NCBI RefSeq assembly: GCF_002797555.1
Contig: NZ_PGFA01000005.1
Location: forward strand, 274,421-338,420
DNA length: 64,000 bases
Reading direction: 5' to 3'
From: Hymenobacter chitinivorans DSM 11115
GTDB taxonomy: Bacteria; Bacteroidota; Bacteroidia; Cytophagales; Hymenobacteraceae
Shown: piece by piece, positions 28,662 to 37,715 of the stretch
Layout of the letters: the number at the start of each line of letters is the position of its first letter
How positions within the stretch are numbered: position 1 is the first letter of the stretch
Notes under the pieces: generated by a model
Databases searched by the model: none
What the model saw: the letters and a program-made list of their open reading frames with translations, nothing else
What the model was told of the DNA's origin: nothing
Made by a program: the position numbers and the translations under genes

Positions 28662-28702
28662 CACAAAAAGCCCCCGGAAGCTACTTCCGGGGGCTTTTTG
28701 TG
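28662..28702. terminator. Bidirectional terminator
   Basis: Perfect 19-bp arms (28662-28680 and 28684-28702; CACAAAAAGCCCCCGGAAG) with a three-base loop between two convergent genes. A-run and T-run flanks serve both strands. Confidence 0.9.
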
Positions 28703-28730
28703 CTTTAAGTTGGGCTGGTTACCAGCCCGG

Positions 28731-29450
28731 CTACGGGTTGGTGCTCCACATGCCGGCTTCCTTGATAAAGATGCGGCGACTGAGCTTGAGCTGGGCAATG
28801 ATGAACTCGGCCAGATCTTCGGGCTGCATCACCTTGTCGGGGTTGCCGTCGGTGAGCTTGTTGCTGATGGCCAATTCCGTGGCCACGGTGCTGGGCGTGA
28901 GGGCCGACACCCGAATGTTGTGCTTGCGCACCTCCTGCATCAGGGACTCGGTCAGGCCCAGAATGGCAAACTTCGAGGCGCTGTAGGCGCTGGTAGTGGC
29001 CGCCCCGCGCTGCCCGGCCGTAGAGGCAATGTTGATAATGTCACCGGTTTCCCGGGCTATCATCTGCGGCAGTACGGCCCGGGTGGTGTAGTAGGTACCC
29101 AGCAGGTTCACCTGGATAATCTTTTCCCACTCGGTCGGCTCCATGTCCACGAGCTTGGCAAAGGTGCCGATGCCGGCGTTGTTGATCAGAATGTCGATGC
29201 TGCCACCCAGCTGGTCCAGGGCCTGCGCTACGGCGGCTTCCACGGCGGCGCGGTCGGCCACGTCGGCCGTGACTACCATAGCCTGTCCGCCCTGGGCTTC
29301 AATTTCGCGGGCCACGGCCTCTAATTGTTGTTGGGTGCGGGCGAGCAGGGCCACGCGCACGCCTTCCTGAGCCAGGGCCAACGCAACGGCGCGGCCAATT
29401 CCTTTGCCTGCGCCCGTTACCAGGGCTGTTTTGCCGGTAAGTACTTCCAT
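28731..29450 (-). CDS. Short-chain dehydrogenase/reductase (3-oxoacyl-ACP reductase-like)
   Basis: 239 residues from ATG 29450 (MEVLTGKTALVTGAGKGIGRA). Rossmann motif TGAGKGIG, NNAG in LINNAGIG, catalytic Ser in NIASTAG and Y-x3-K in YSASK are all present, giving a classical SDR using NADP(H). Closest family use is FabG-like 3-ketoacyl reductase, but SDR substrate calls from sequence alone are weak. Monocistronic, tail to tail with the regulatory-domain protein. Confidence 0.92.
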   Translation of the reverse strand: MEVLTGKTALVTGAGKGIGRAVALALAQEGVRVALLARTQQQLEAVAREIEAQGGQAMVVTADVADRAAVEAAVAQALDQLGGSIDILINNAGIGTFAKLVDMEPTEWEKIIQVNLLGTYYTTRAVLPQMIARETGDIINIASTAGQRGAATTSAYSASKFAILGLTESLMQEVRKHNIRVSALTPSTVATELAISNKLTDGNPDKVMQPEDLAEFIIAQLKLSRRIFIKEAGMWSTNP

Positions 29451-29878
29451 AGGGGAGAATGTTAATTGGGAGTGTGGCAGTATAACCGGGCCCCGGCATT
29501 TGGGTTTGGGCCGGAATTCGGGCGCTACCAAGTGAAAACCCTTGCCCTGGCCTTCCCAATTACCTCATTTAAGCTAGGCCGCGGGCCGCCTTGGGTGCCT
29601 GTTCTTTACTTTTTTATCGGAGGTAGCGGTAGCGGAGCGCCACAGTATTGCTGTTGTTTAATATAATAAAAGTTACAAAATATGGCTCTTAAATGATTTT
29701 AAAGCATGTTTTATGTTGCTTAAGTTATATTAATTAAATTCTCTTTATACGGTAATAGTTATATAATTATAATAAAATAGTTACCCTTTTGTTTCGGTCT
29801 ATTTGTATCGCAAAATACGCAATGACGTATGAATAGCAAATTTTAGAGCCACATTTTGGATCTTAAACCCTGACTGCC
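29451..29878. other. Very AT-rich 428-base leader region
   Basis: From about 29640 to 29870 the sequence is strongly AT-rich (runs such as TTATATTAATTAAATT), unlike the rest of the window. Near-inverted copies TATGGCTCTTAAAT (29681-29694) and ATTTTAGAGCCACA (29840-29853), 12 of 14 complementary, bracket it. No gene is visible. It probably contains the promoter of the T9SS cargo protein at 29879, perhaps brought in as an insertion. Confidence 0.55.
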
Positions 29879-31192
29879 ATGAAATCTCATATACTTTCTT
29901 TTGTCCTGTTTTTGGCTCTGAGCGCCGCCTCCTTCGGTCAAGCCTACGCCCAAACTACCTTTACCTCCAAGCCCGGCGGCGGCAAGTGGACGGATGCTTC
30001 CACATGGACGGTAACCGGAACCACCACCGGACAAACCGTTCCCACGGACCCGACCATTGCCCGCGGTAAGGAAACCAACGAAGTCATCGTCATCAACTCG
30101 GCCGTGGTGCTCAACCAGGATTACGCCGTGACTGGGCCCGACGGCATGCTGACCATTAATGCTGGCGGCTCGCTGGTCCAAGACGTGGCTGGGCGCACGC
30201 TGAGCTTCGGCAGCCAGAGCGGCCCCGACAAAATGCGCCTGGTGACCAACGGAGTGCTGAACGTATCGAGCCTGAACTTCTACAAAGCCGACGCCGACAT
30301 CAACGCCCCGCTGGAAGCCGCCTGCAGCATCACGCTGGCCAACCAGTCGTCGCTCATCATCGACAGCAGCGTTAACATCGACGGCAACCTTATTTTGCTG
30401 CAGGGCAATAACAGCGTCGAATCGGGCAACCTCGACGGCGCAGGCCAGGTCTTCATTGATGGCTGCGTGATGACCCAGGGCAACGGCCGCGGCCTGGTGA
30501 AAGACTTGTTTGGCAATAACCTGCAGGTCTGCATCAAAGGTCAGGGTTCGGACTGCGGCACGACCGGTATTCAGGGCTTGACTTGCAATGAGTTTGCGCT
30601 GGAGGAAGTAGCCCAGAATGCCTGTGCGGCGCCGCTGCCCGTGCAGCTCGTAAGCTTTGCGGCCCGCCCCCAGGAGGGCCGCGTGCTACTCAGCTGGGCT
30701 ACGGCCTCCGAGCTGCGGTCGGCGGCCTTTACCGTGGAGCGTTCCGCCGATGGCCGCCAGTTTGAGCCGGTAGCTACCGTGGAGGCCGCGGGCAGCTCCA
30801 ACACGCTGCGCACCTACTCCAGCCTGGATGCTCGTCCGCTGCCGGGCCTGAACTACTACCGCCTCCGCCAAACCGACACCGATGGTACCTGGTCCCTGTC
30901 GCGCATTCTGACGGTGAATATGCAAGGGAATGCAGCGGCCCCGGCCGCCCTGGAAGTGTACGGTACTGCGGCTCTGCTCAACGTAGATCTGCAAACGGCC
31001 GGCGTGTGCCAGGCCATCCGGGTCCTCGACAACATGGGCCGGGTGCTGCGCACCGAGCAAATGCCCGCTGGCCTGACTGGCAGCATCAACCGGCAGCTAA
31101 CCCTGGACCGTTCCGTGCCCGGTGGCGTCTACATCGTGCAGGCCCTGACCAGCCAAGGCATGGTCAGCAAGCGGGTAATGCTGACCAACTAA
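29879..31192 (+). CDS. Secreted protein of unknown function with T9SS sorting domain
   Basis: 437 residues: signal peptide (MKSHILSFVLFLALSAASFGQAYAQ). An N-terminal beta-helix-like region follows (about 25-250; GGGKWTDASTWTV, VVLNQDYAVTGPDGMLTINAGGSLVQD, LIIDSSVNIDGNLILLQGNNSVESGNL), with several Cys near its end (CIKGQGSDC, LTCNEF). Next is an LPVQLVSFAARPQEGRVLLSWATASE segment frequent in T9SS cargo, and a C-terminal sorting domain (PGGVYIVQALTSQGMVSKRVMLTN). Likely surface-attached or released adhesin-like protein; no enzyme motif is visible. Confidence 0.88.
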   Translation: MKSHILSFVLFLALSAASFGQAYAQTTFTSKPGGGKWTDASTWTVTGTTTGQTVPTDPTIARGKETNEVIVINSAVVLNQDYAVTGPDGMLTINAGGSLVQDVAGRTLSFGSQSGPDKMRLVTNGVLNVSSLNFYKADADINAPLEAACSITLANQSSLIIDSSVNIDGNLILLQGNNSVESGNLDGAGQVFIDGCVMTQGNGRGLVKDLFGNNLQVCIKGQGSDCGTTGIQGLTCNEFALEEVAQNACAAPLPVQLVSFAARPQEGRVLLSWATASELRSAAFTVERSADGRQFEPVATVEAAGSSNTLRTYSSLDARPLPGLNYYRLRQTDTDGTWSLSRILTVNMQGNAAAPAALEVYGTAALLNVDLQTAGVCQAIRVLDNMGRVLRTEQMPAGLTGSINRQLTLDRSVPGGVYIVQALTSQGMVSKRVMLTN

Positions 31193-31227
31193 GTTTCGCG
31201 GCACTTAGCCGCCCGTTACTTTTTCGA

Positions 31228-31259
31228 CAGGCCCCCGGAAATGATTTTCCGGGGGCCTG
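31228..31259 (+). terminator. Hairpin terminator after T9SS cargo gene
   Basis: CAGGCCCCCGGAAA (31228-31241) pairs exactly with TTTCCGGGGGCCTG (31246-31259). Confidence 0.75.
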
Positions 31260-31382
31260 TTGGCGTTAGGGGCCGGCCGAGCCAAAGCCACTGAATCGGG
31301 CCGCAGCCCGACGGTGGAGGTTGCGTCTTTTTGAGTCAAACGCTTTACCTTCCAGACCTCAACCACCACACTCCCTTTCGGA

Positions 31383-33257
31383 ATGAAAAAACTTGCCCTG
31401 GGCGGCCTGCTCGCCTGTGCGCTGCTGGCTGGCTGCAACCAGCAGAAAACTACCGACCAAACGGCCGCCGCGACCGGCTCCGCCGACGTGAAGGACCTCA
31501 GCACTCTGTTCGACAACTATTGGGAGGAGCAGGCCAAGCTGTTTCCGCTGAACGCCACGGCCCAGGGCGACAACCGCTACAACGACCAGCTGCCCAACGA
31601 CCAGACCAAAGCCTTCCGCGACGGACTGGTGCAGTTTTATGAGCGCTACCTGGGCCAGCTCGGCAAGTTCAAGCGCGACGAGCTGTCGGCCAACGACCGG
31701 GTGAGCTACGACTTGTTTCAGTACGATTTGCAGATGCGCCTCGACGGCATGAAACAGGGCATCATGGTCGGGTCCGACTACCCCACAGTTTGGATGATTC
31801 CCTTCACCCAGTTTGGCGGCCTGCCCATTTCGCTGGGTCAGTACGGAGCCGGCACCGGGATTCAGCCCTTCAAAACGGCCAAGGACTACGACAACTGGCT
31901 GGGCCGGGCCCACGGCTTCCCGGTCTGGGCCGACTCGGCCATCAGCAACTTCCGGCAGGGCATGCAGGCGGGCGTGGTGCTGCCCCGGGCTTTGGTCGAG
32001 AAGATGATTCCGCAGATGCGGGACCTAGTGGTGACGGACCCGAGCAAAAGCCTGTTTTACGGGCCCATTACCATGTTTCCGAAAGATCTGGCCGCGGCCG
32101 ACCAGCAGCGCCTGACCAAAGCCTACCAGGAAGCCATCCTGCGGGACTTGTCGCCGACCTATAAAAAGCTGGCCGATTTCCTCGAAAAGGAATACCTGCC
32201 CAAAGCCCGCGCCACCACCGGCATCAGCGGCCTGCCCGCCGGGGATGCCAAGTACCGCTACCTGGTAAAATACTGGACGACAACGGAGAAGACGCCGGAG
32301 GAAATCTACCAGACGGGTTTGGCGGAGGTGAAGCGGATTCGCTCGGAAATGGAGCGGGTCAAGGCGCAGGTGGGCTTCCAGGGCGACTTGCCGGCCTTCT
32401 TCCAGTTTATGAAGACCGACAAGCAATTCATGCCCTACAAAACCCCCGAAGATGTGCTGGCGGCGTTCCGGGGCATTCAGGCGCGCATCACGCCCAACCT
32501 GCCGAAGATGTTTGGGCGCACGCCCAAAACCGGCTTCGAAATTCACCAGACGGAGGCTTTCCGCGCCGCCTCGGCCTCAGCTGAATATAACCAGGGTACG
32601 CCCGACGGCTCCCGCCCGGGCATTTTCTACGTGCCCATTCTCGACGCCAAAACCTTCAACACGACTTCGGGCATGGAGTCGTTGTTTTTGCACGAGGCCA
32701 TTCCCGGCCACCACTACCAAGTTTCGCTCCAGCAGGAAAACCAGGACCTGCCCAAGTTCCGCCGCTTTGCCTGGTACGGGGCCATGGGCGAAGGCTGGGC
32801 CCTCTATACCGAAAGCCTGGGCAAGGAGCTGGGCCTCTATACCGACCCCTACCAGTACATGGGCGCCCTGGGCGACGAAATTCACCGCGCCATTCGCCTC
32901 GTAGTGGACGTGGGCATGCACACCAAAAATATGACCCGGGAGCAGGCCATCAAGTACATGATGGACAATGAGGCTATCAGTGAGCAGGGCGCCACGGCCG
33001 AAATCGAGCGGTACATGGCCATTCCCGGGCAGGCCCTGTCGTATAAAATCGGGCAGCTCAAGATTCAGGAGCTGCGCGAGAAATACCAGAAGCAGCTCGG
33101 GGCCGGGGCCTCGGGCAAGCTGCGCGAAAAGTACCCGCGCCAGAACGGGGAGCATTTCAGCCTCAGCGCCTTCCACGACGAGCTACTCAAGGACGGCGTG
33201 ATGCCCCTGCAGGTGCTGGAGCGGAAAATGGATGACTGGGCCGCCGACCAGAAATAG
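31383..33257 (+). CDS. DUF885 family lipoprotein, putative zinc peptidase (copy 1)
   Basis: 624 residues with lipobox LLAGC (signal MKKLALGGLLACALLAGC). DUF885 features: ATAQGDNRYNDQLPNDQT, FLHEAIPGHHYQVSLQQEN with a HExxxGHH metal site, and EGWALYTESLGKELGLY, whose Glu may be a further ligand. The family is annotated as putative carboxypeptidase-like metalloproteins with few characterised members. The next gene (33429) is a paralogue about 30 residues shorter with patches of near-identical DNA, so this is a tandem duplication. As a lipoprotein this copy is membrane-anchored. Confidence 0.9.
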   Translation: MKKLALGGLLACALLAGCNQQKTTDQTAAATGSADVKDLSTLFDNYWEEQAKLFPLNATAQGDNRYNDQLPNDQTKAFRDGLVQFYERYLGQLGKFKRDELSANDRVSYDLFQYDLQMRLDGMKQGIMVGSDYPTVWMIPFTQFGGLPISLGQYGAGTGIQPFKTAKDYDNWLGRAHGFPVWADSAISNFRQGMQAGVVLPRALVEKMIPQMRDLVVTDPSKSLFYGPITMFPKDLAAADQQRLTKAYQEAILRDLSPTYKKLADFLEKEYLPKARATTGISGLPAGDAKYRYLVKYWTTTEKTPEEIYQTGLAEVKRIRSEMERVKAQVGFQGDLPAFFQFMKTDKQFMPYKTPEDVLAAFRGIQARITPNLPKMFGRTPKTGFEIHQTEAFRAASASAEYNQGTPDGSRPGIFYVPILDAKTFNTTSGMESLFLHEAIPGHHYQVSLQQENQDLPKFRRFAWYGAMGEGWALYTESLGKELGLYTDPYQYMGALGDEIHRAIRLVVDVGMHTKNMTREQAIKYMMDNEAISEQGATAEIERYMAIPGQALSYKIGQLKIQELREKYQKQLGAGASGKLREKYPRQNGEHFSLSAFHDELLKDGVMPLQVLERKMDDWAADQK

Positions 33258-33276
33258 ACTTTTCGGGAATTGTGAT

Positions 33277-33307
33277 AAAAAGGGAAGTCCGCCGGGCTTC
33301 CCTTTTT
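33277..33307 (+). terminator. Hairpin terminator between the DUF885 paralogues
   Basis: AAAAAGGGAAG (33277-33287) and CTTCCCTTTTT (33297-33307) are exact complements, implying that the two paralogues are separately transcribed. Confidence 0.8.
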
Positions 33308-33428
33308 TGTGCAACGGCCACAATTTGCCCGCGCCTACATCAGCTTTAAGCCAGCTAATACTGCAAAGCAGGGACTTTCCTTTTAGAAGTCGGGCAGCTT
33401 ATCTTGGGAGAAATTTTCTTCCTTCCTC

Positions 33429-35213
33429 ATGAGAAAAACGCTTCTGACCGGCGTGGCCGTGTGCGCCCTGCTGGCTTCCTTTACCGGTGCTGGTCCGCGC
33501 GCCCCGCGGCCGGCCGATGACGATAAGCGCCTGGCCGCGCTGTTTGATGCCTATTGGGAGCGCAACAACCGCCTGTTTCCACTCAGCGCCACTTCCCAGG
33601 GCGACAACCGCTACAACGACCAGCTGCCCAACGACCAGACCCGGGCCTACCGCGACACGCTGCGGGCCTTCTACCAGGGCTACCTGAACAAACTCCAGAG
33701 TTTTAAGCGGGCCCAGTTGTCCGACAACGACAAAATCAGCTACGACATCTTCCAGTACAAGCTCCAGACCGAGCTCAACGGCTGGAAGCAAAATGCCTGG
33801 CTGACGCCGTTCAAGCAGTTCTGGGGCCTGCCGATTTCCTTCGTGCAGTACGGCTCGGGCGAAGGCGCCCAGCCCTTCAAAACCGTGCAGGACTACGACA
33901 ACTGGCTGGTGCGGGCCCGGCAGTTTCCGGTGTGGGCCGACTCGGCCATCGGCAACTTCCGCCGGGGCATGCAGGCCGGCGTGGTGCTGCCCAAGGCCCT
34001 GGTGGTGAAGATGATTCCCCAGGCCCGGGCCCTGGTAGTAACGGACCCGGCCAAGAGTACCTTCTACGGGCCCATCAATAAGCTGCCGGCCAGCTTTTCG
34101 GCCGCCGACAAGCAGCGCCTGACCACGGCCTACCAGCAGCTGATTCTGCGCGACGTAGTGCCGACGTACCAGAAGCTGGCCGATTTCCTCGAAAAGGAAT
34201 ACCTACCCAAGGCCCGCACCACCACCGGCCTGGCCGACGTGCCCGGCGGCCCCGAGCTCTACAAATTCTACGTTAAGAACTGGACGACAACGGAGAAGAC
34301 GCCGGAGGAAATCTACCAGACGGGTTTGGCGGAGGTGAAGCGGATTCGCACGGAAATGGAGCGGGTCAAGGCGCAGGTGGGCTTCCAGGGCGACTTGCCG
34401 GCCTTCTTCCAGTTCATGAAGACCGACAAGCAATTCATGCCCTACAAAACCCCCGAGGAAGTGCTGACGGCTTACCGCGCCATCCAGGCCCGGATTACGC
34501 CTAATCTGCCCAAGTACTTCAGCCGCCAGCCCAAGAGCCCGTTTGAAATCCGGCAGACGGAGGCTTTCCGCGCCGCCTCGGCCTCGGCCGAGTACAACCG
34601 CGCCGCCGCCGACGGCTCCCGCCCGGGCATTTTCTACGTGCCCATTCTGGATGCCGCCACGTTTACCACGCCGGGCATGGAGTCGTTGTTTTTGCACGAG
34701 GCCATTCCGGGGCACCACTTCCATATTTCCTTGCAGCAGGAAAACACTGCCCTGCCCAAGTTTCGGCGGTTTGGGGGCTACAGCGCCAGCTCGGAAGGCT
34801 GGGCCCTCTATACCGAAAGCCTGGGCAAGGACTTGGGTCTTTACACCGACCCCTACCAATATATGGGGGCCCTCAGCAACGAAATTCACCGCGCCATTCG
34901 CCTCGTGGTCGACGTGGGCATGAACACCAAGGGCATGACCCGGGAGCAGGCCATCAAGTACATGATGGACAATGAGGCCATCAATGAGCAGAAAGCCACG
35001 GCCGAAATCGAGCGGTACATGGCTATTCCCGGGCAGGCCCTGTCGTATAAAATCGGGCAGCTCAAGATTCAGGAGCTGCGCGACAAGTACAAAAAGCAGC
35101 TGGGCCCGAAATTCAGCCTGCGCGCCTTTCACGACGAGTTTCTCAAGGACGGCATCATGCCCCTGGCCGTGCTGGAGCGCAAGATGGACGCCTGGGCCGC
35201 CGCTCAGAAGTAG
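33429..35213 (+). CDS. DUF885 family exported protein, putative zinc peptidase (copy 2)
   Basis: 594 residues with a signal region (MRKTLLTGVAVCALLASFTGAGP). Unlike copy 1 there is no clear lipobox, so it may be periplasmic and soluble. It retains TSQGDNRYNDQLPNDQT, the HEAIPGHH metal motif and EGWALYTESLGKDLGLY. It lacks the roughly 17-residue insertion near the end of copy 1 (around AGASGKLREKYPRQNG). The central stretch coded at 34279-34456 is almost identical in DNA to 32272-32449 of copy 1, suggesting recent gene conversion. Confidence 0.9.
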   Translation: MRKTLLTGVAVCALLASFTGAGPRAPRPADDDKRLAALFDAYWERNNRLFPLSATSQGDNRYNDQLPNDQTRAYRDTLRAFYQGYLNKLQSFKRAQLSDNDKISYDIFQYKLQTELNGWKQNAWLTPFKQFWGLPISFVQYGSGEGAQPFKTVQDYDNWLVRARQFPVWADSAIGNFRRGMQAGVVLPKALVVKMIPQARALVVTDPAKSTFYGPINKLPASFSAADKQRLTTAYQQLILRDVVPTYQKLADFLEKEYLPKARTTTGLADVPGGPELYKFYVKNWTTTEKTPEEIYQTGLAEVKRIRTEMERVKAQVGFQGDLPAFFQFMKTDKQFMPYKTPEEVLTAYRAIQARITPNLPKYFSRQPKSPFEIRQTEAFRAASASAEYNRAAADGSRPGIFYVPILDAATFTTPGMESLFLHEAIPGHHFHISLQQENTALPKFRRFGGYSASSEGWALYTESLGKDLGLYTDPYQYMGALSNEIHRAIRLVVDVGMNTKGMTREQAIKYMMDNEAINEQKATAEIERYMAIPGQALSYKIGQLKIQELRDKYKKQLGPKFSLRAFHDEFLKDGIMPLAVLERKMDAWAAAQK

Positions 35214-35229
35214 CCGGGGATACCCCGCA

Positions 35230-35273
35230 AAACGGCCCCTGTTCCGACTAGCTAGTCGGAACAGGGGCCGTTT
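35230..35273. terminator. 44-bp perfect palindromic terminator
   Basis: Bases 35230-35273 are fully self-complementary (AAACGGCCCCTGTTCCGACTA...), with A and T ends. It lies between the convergent DUF885 copy 2 and the mucin-like lipoprotein. Confidence 0.85.
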
Positions 35274-35374
35274 GCATTACCCATAAAATAAGCCGATAAT
35301 AAAACTCCGGCAGGCGGCCCTACTAGACCGGGCTACCTGCCGGAGTTGCGGACTAACACAAAGAATACACTCTA

Positions 35375-36052
35375 TCAAGTAGTTGAGCCGCCCGTCGAGC
35401 CCGACGTAGTACCGCTGGTCGTGCCCGTAGTGCTGCCGCTGGTAGTACCCGAAGTCGTGCCCGTGGTGGAGCCGGAAGTTGTACCCGACGTGGTGCCGGT
35501 CGTGGAGCCACTGGTGGTGCCGGAGGTAGTACCAGTTGTCGAGCCGCTGGTGGTGCCGCTGGTCGTACCCGTAGTGCTGCCGCTAGTTGTACCCGAAGTA
35601 GTACCCGTAGTGCTGCCACTGGTTGTGCCCGAGGTGGTGCCAGTAGTGGAGCCCGACGTAGTGCCGCTGGTGGTACCCGTGGTTGAACCGGAGGTGGTGC
35701 CGCTCGTAGTGCCCGACGTCGTACCAGTCGTAGAGCCGGAAGTTGTACCGCTGGTGGTGCCGGTGGTGCTACCGCTCGTAGAGCCAGAGGTAGTACCGCT
35801 CGTGGTGCCCGATGTCGAGCTGGTGGTAGAGCCGCTGGTGGTACCCGAGGTAGTGCCCGATGTGCTACTGGTTGTGGAGCCCGACGTGGAGCCGGACGTA
35901 GTACCCGACGTAGTGCCCGAGGTAGTACCGGAAGTGGTGCTGCCGGAGGTGGTGGAAGGCGTGTTATCGTCGTCGTCGTCGTCGCAGGCGGTGAAGGCCA
36001 GGGAGGAGCAGAGCAGAGCGCCGGTCAGCAGTGGAAGCCAAGTCTTTTTCAT
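35375..36052 (-). CDS. Mucin-like Ser/Thr/Gly-repeat lipoprotein with acidic surface-export signal
   Basis: 225 residues. Signal peptide with lipobox ending TAC (about residue 23), then six Asp directly after the Cys; acidic residues after the lipid Cys match the surface-lipoprotein export signals described for Bacteroidota. From about residue 33 to the end the protein is only Thr, Ser and Gly. First come irregular TTSG units, then about nine copies of the 12-mer STTGTTSGTTSG. Synonymous codons differ between copies, so the protein repeat is being kept rather than freshly duplicated DNA. No folded domain. Paralogues at 42956 and 43909. Possibly a glycosylated surface stalk; unproven. Confidence 0.85.
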   Translation of the reverse strand: MKKTWLPLLTGALLCSSLAFTACDDDDDDNTPSTTSGSTTSGTTSGTTSGTTSGSTSGSTTSSTSGTTSGTTSGSTTSSTSGTTSGTTSGSTSGSTTGTTSGTTSGSTTGTTSGTTSGTTSGSTTGTTSGTTSGSTTGTTSGTTSGSTTGTTSGTTSGSTTGTTSGTTSGSTTGTTSGTTSGSTTGTTSGTTSGSTTGTTSGTTSGSTTGTTSGTTSGSTGGSTT

Positions 36053-36349
36053 ACAGAAAGACAGTTTTAAAGGGTGATAGATGATCTGGTAAACAGCCCT
36101 TTATACGCCCCGCCAACCGATGCTTCCGGCTTACGACCCACTGAAGAAACACGGAATTTACTAGGCGAAAAACGCAGCCTCCGCATTTTTTCAAAAGGGT
36201 TGTCGGTGGTTATCAGTATTTTACTTACACAATTCGGGTCTTGGTCGTGGCCCGCACCGCGCCCTGGCCCCGGCCGGGCGGGCGGCCCCCGGCCGGCAGC
36301 TGAACAAAAGCCGGGGTTGACGGTCATTGCTGGGTACAACCTTCCCGCC
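36053..36349. other. Divergent intergenic region, lipoprotein / flavin reductase
   Basis: 297 bases with no credible gene; the flavin-reductase frame is open through it but without conserved residues. It must hold both promoters. I see no clear TAnnTTTG box. Confidence 0.4.
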
Positions 36350-36979
36350 ATGCGCCACCTCACCGCCGCCGACATTGCCGCTTTCGACAAGATTTACCGC
36401 CTGAACCTGGTCAACTCCATTACTGGCTACAAACCTGCCAATCTGATTGGTACGGCCTCGGCCGCGGGAGTCACCAATCTGGCCATCTTCAGCTCCGTCA
36501 TTCACCTGGGCTCCAATCCGGCCGTGCTCGGCATCGTGACCCGGCCCGCCACCGTGCCGCGCCACACCTACGAGAACATCAAAGCCACCGGCTGCTACAC
36601 CATCAACCACGTGCCCGCCGAACTGGTGGCCGCCGCCCACTACACCTCCGCCGACTTCCCCCGTGAGGAGTCCGAGTTTGCGCAGTGCGGCTTCACGGCC
36701 GAGTACCGCGACGATTTTGCGGCGCCCTACGCGGCTGAGTGCCGTATCGGGCTGGGGTTGCGCCTCAAGGAAGAGCTGCCCATTCACAACGGCACGGTGC
36801 TGCTGGTGGGCGAGGTAGAGCACGTGTACCTGCCCGAAACCGTGCTGCGGCCCGACGGCACCCTGGATTTGCAGCAAGCCGGGGCCGTGTGCATTTCCGG
36901 CCTCGACGGCTACCACCAGGTAACCCCGCTGGCCTCGTTTGCCTACGCCCGGCCTGGGCAGGGGCCGCAGCCCAAATAA
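36350..36979 (+). CDS. Flavin reductase family protein (FMN-binding split barrel)
   Basis: 209 residues from ATG 36350 (MRHLTAADIAAFDKIYRLNLVNSITGYKPANLIGT). The upstream extension is unlike the family and Arg/Pro-rich. The SITGYKPANLIGTASAAGVTNLAIFSSVIHLGSNPAVLGIVTRP segment and ENIKATGCYTINHV are typical of the DIM6/NTAB flavin-reductase-like group found in Bacteroidota. Expected role: FMN-dependent reductase or FMN-binding protein; partner unknown. Confidence 0.88.
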   Translation: MRHLTAADIAAFDKIYRLNLVNSITGYKPANLIGTASAAGVTNLAIFSSVIHLGSNPAVLGIVTRPATVPRHTYENIKATGCYTINHVPAELVAAAHYTSADFPREESEFAQCGFTAEYRDDFAAPYAAECRIGLGLRLKEELPIHNGTVLLVGEVEHVYLPETVLRPDGTLDLQQAGAVCISGLDGYHQVTPLASFAYARPGQGPQPK

Positions 36980-37077
36980 GGCAGCCGGCCGGGAATAAGC
37001 GGGCTGCCGGCCCAACGCCGGCCGCGCTGGTGCGTTTAAGAAGGCTCATCTTTCTCTGGCACCTTATTCCTTCCGAT

Positions 37078-37638
37078 ATGGCTTCTCCCTTCTGGAAAAC
37101 TCTGAGCCTGGGCACCCTGGCCGGGCTGCGCAGCCTTACGCCCCTAGCTGTGCTCAGCACGGCCTTAGCCAAAAACCGCTCCTCAACTCTGGCATCGTCA
37201 CCGCTGCGGCTGCTGCAGTCGGGGGTGGCGGCCAGGGGCCTGACCGTGCTGGCCGCCGGCGAAATGGTGGCCGATAAGCTGCCCGGCATGCCCGACCGAA
37301 TTTCACCCACCGCCCTGCTAGGCCGGGGCTTGTCGGGGGCGCTGCTGGGGGCCGTGCTCTATAAGGCGCAGCGCCGCTCTGGGTTTGGGGGCGGCCTGCT
37401 GGGCGCGCTTTCGGCCGTGGCCGGCACCTACGGCAGCTTTTACCTGCGCAAAGAGCTTGGCAAGCAAACCAACCTGCCCGACACCGTATGGGCCCTGGTG
37501 GAAGATGCCACGGTGTACGGCAGCAGCCGGGCGGCCAGCCACAACGCCGTACCTACCAAAGCCCGCCGCGACGCCTACGTGCCCCGGCACTTGCCCACCC
37601 AGCCTTCCTACCACGCTAATTATTCTTCCCTGTTTTAA
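37078..37638 (+). CDS. DUF4126 family membrane protein
   Basis: 186 residues from ATG 37078 (MASPFWKTLSLGTLAGLRSLTPLAVLS). Glycine- and alanine-rich hydrophobic segments (LTVLAAGEMVADKLPGMPDR, GRGLSGALLGAVLYKAQ, GGLLGALSAVAGTYGSFYLRKEL) match DUF4126, small integral membrane proteins of unknown function. C-terminal tail is soluble and basic. Confidence 0.82.
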   Translation: MASPFWKTLSLGTLAGLRSLTPLAVLSTALAKNRSSTLASSPLRLLQSGVAARGLTVLAAGEMVADKLPGMPDRISPTALLGRGLSGALLGAVLYKAQRRSGFGGGLLGALSAVAGTYGSFYLRKELGKQTNLPDTVWALVEDATVYGSSRAASHNAVPTKARRDAYVPRHLPTQPSYHANYSSLF

Positions 37639-37663
37639 CGGCTGAGCCGCTGCTAAAACGCAA

Positions 37664-37697
37664 AAAAGCCCCGCAGGCACTGGCTTGCGGGGCTTTT
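37664..37697. terminator. Bidirectional hairpin terminator
   Basis: AAAAGCCCCGCA (37664-37675) pairs exactly with TGCGGGGCTTTT (37686-37697), between convergent DUF4126 and lipoprotein genes. Confidence 0.85.
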
Positions 37698-37715
37698 CTG
37701 TAAAGGTAAGGCGGG

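Noticed and set aside
35346..36077. Plus-strand frame of Val/Pro/Glu repeats over the mucin-like lipoprotein
   Set aside because: The minus strand has a clear signal peptide and lipobox; the plus frame is the complement of the Thr/Ser/Gly repeat. The same holds for the frames over 42956-43711 and 43909-44307.
36074..36349. N-terminal extension of the flavin reductase
   Set aside because: Arg/Pro-rich, no family match; ATG 36350 begins the conserved domain.
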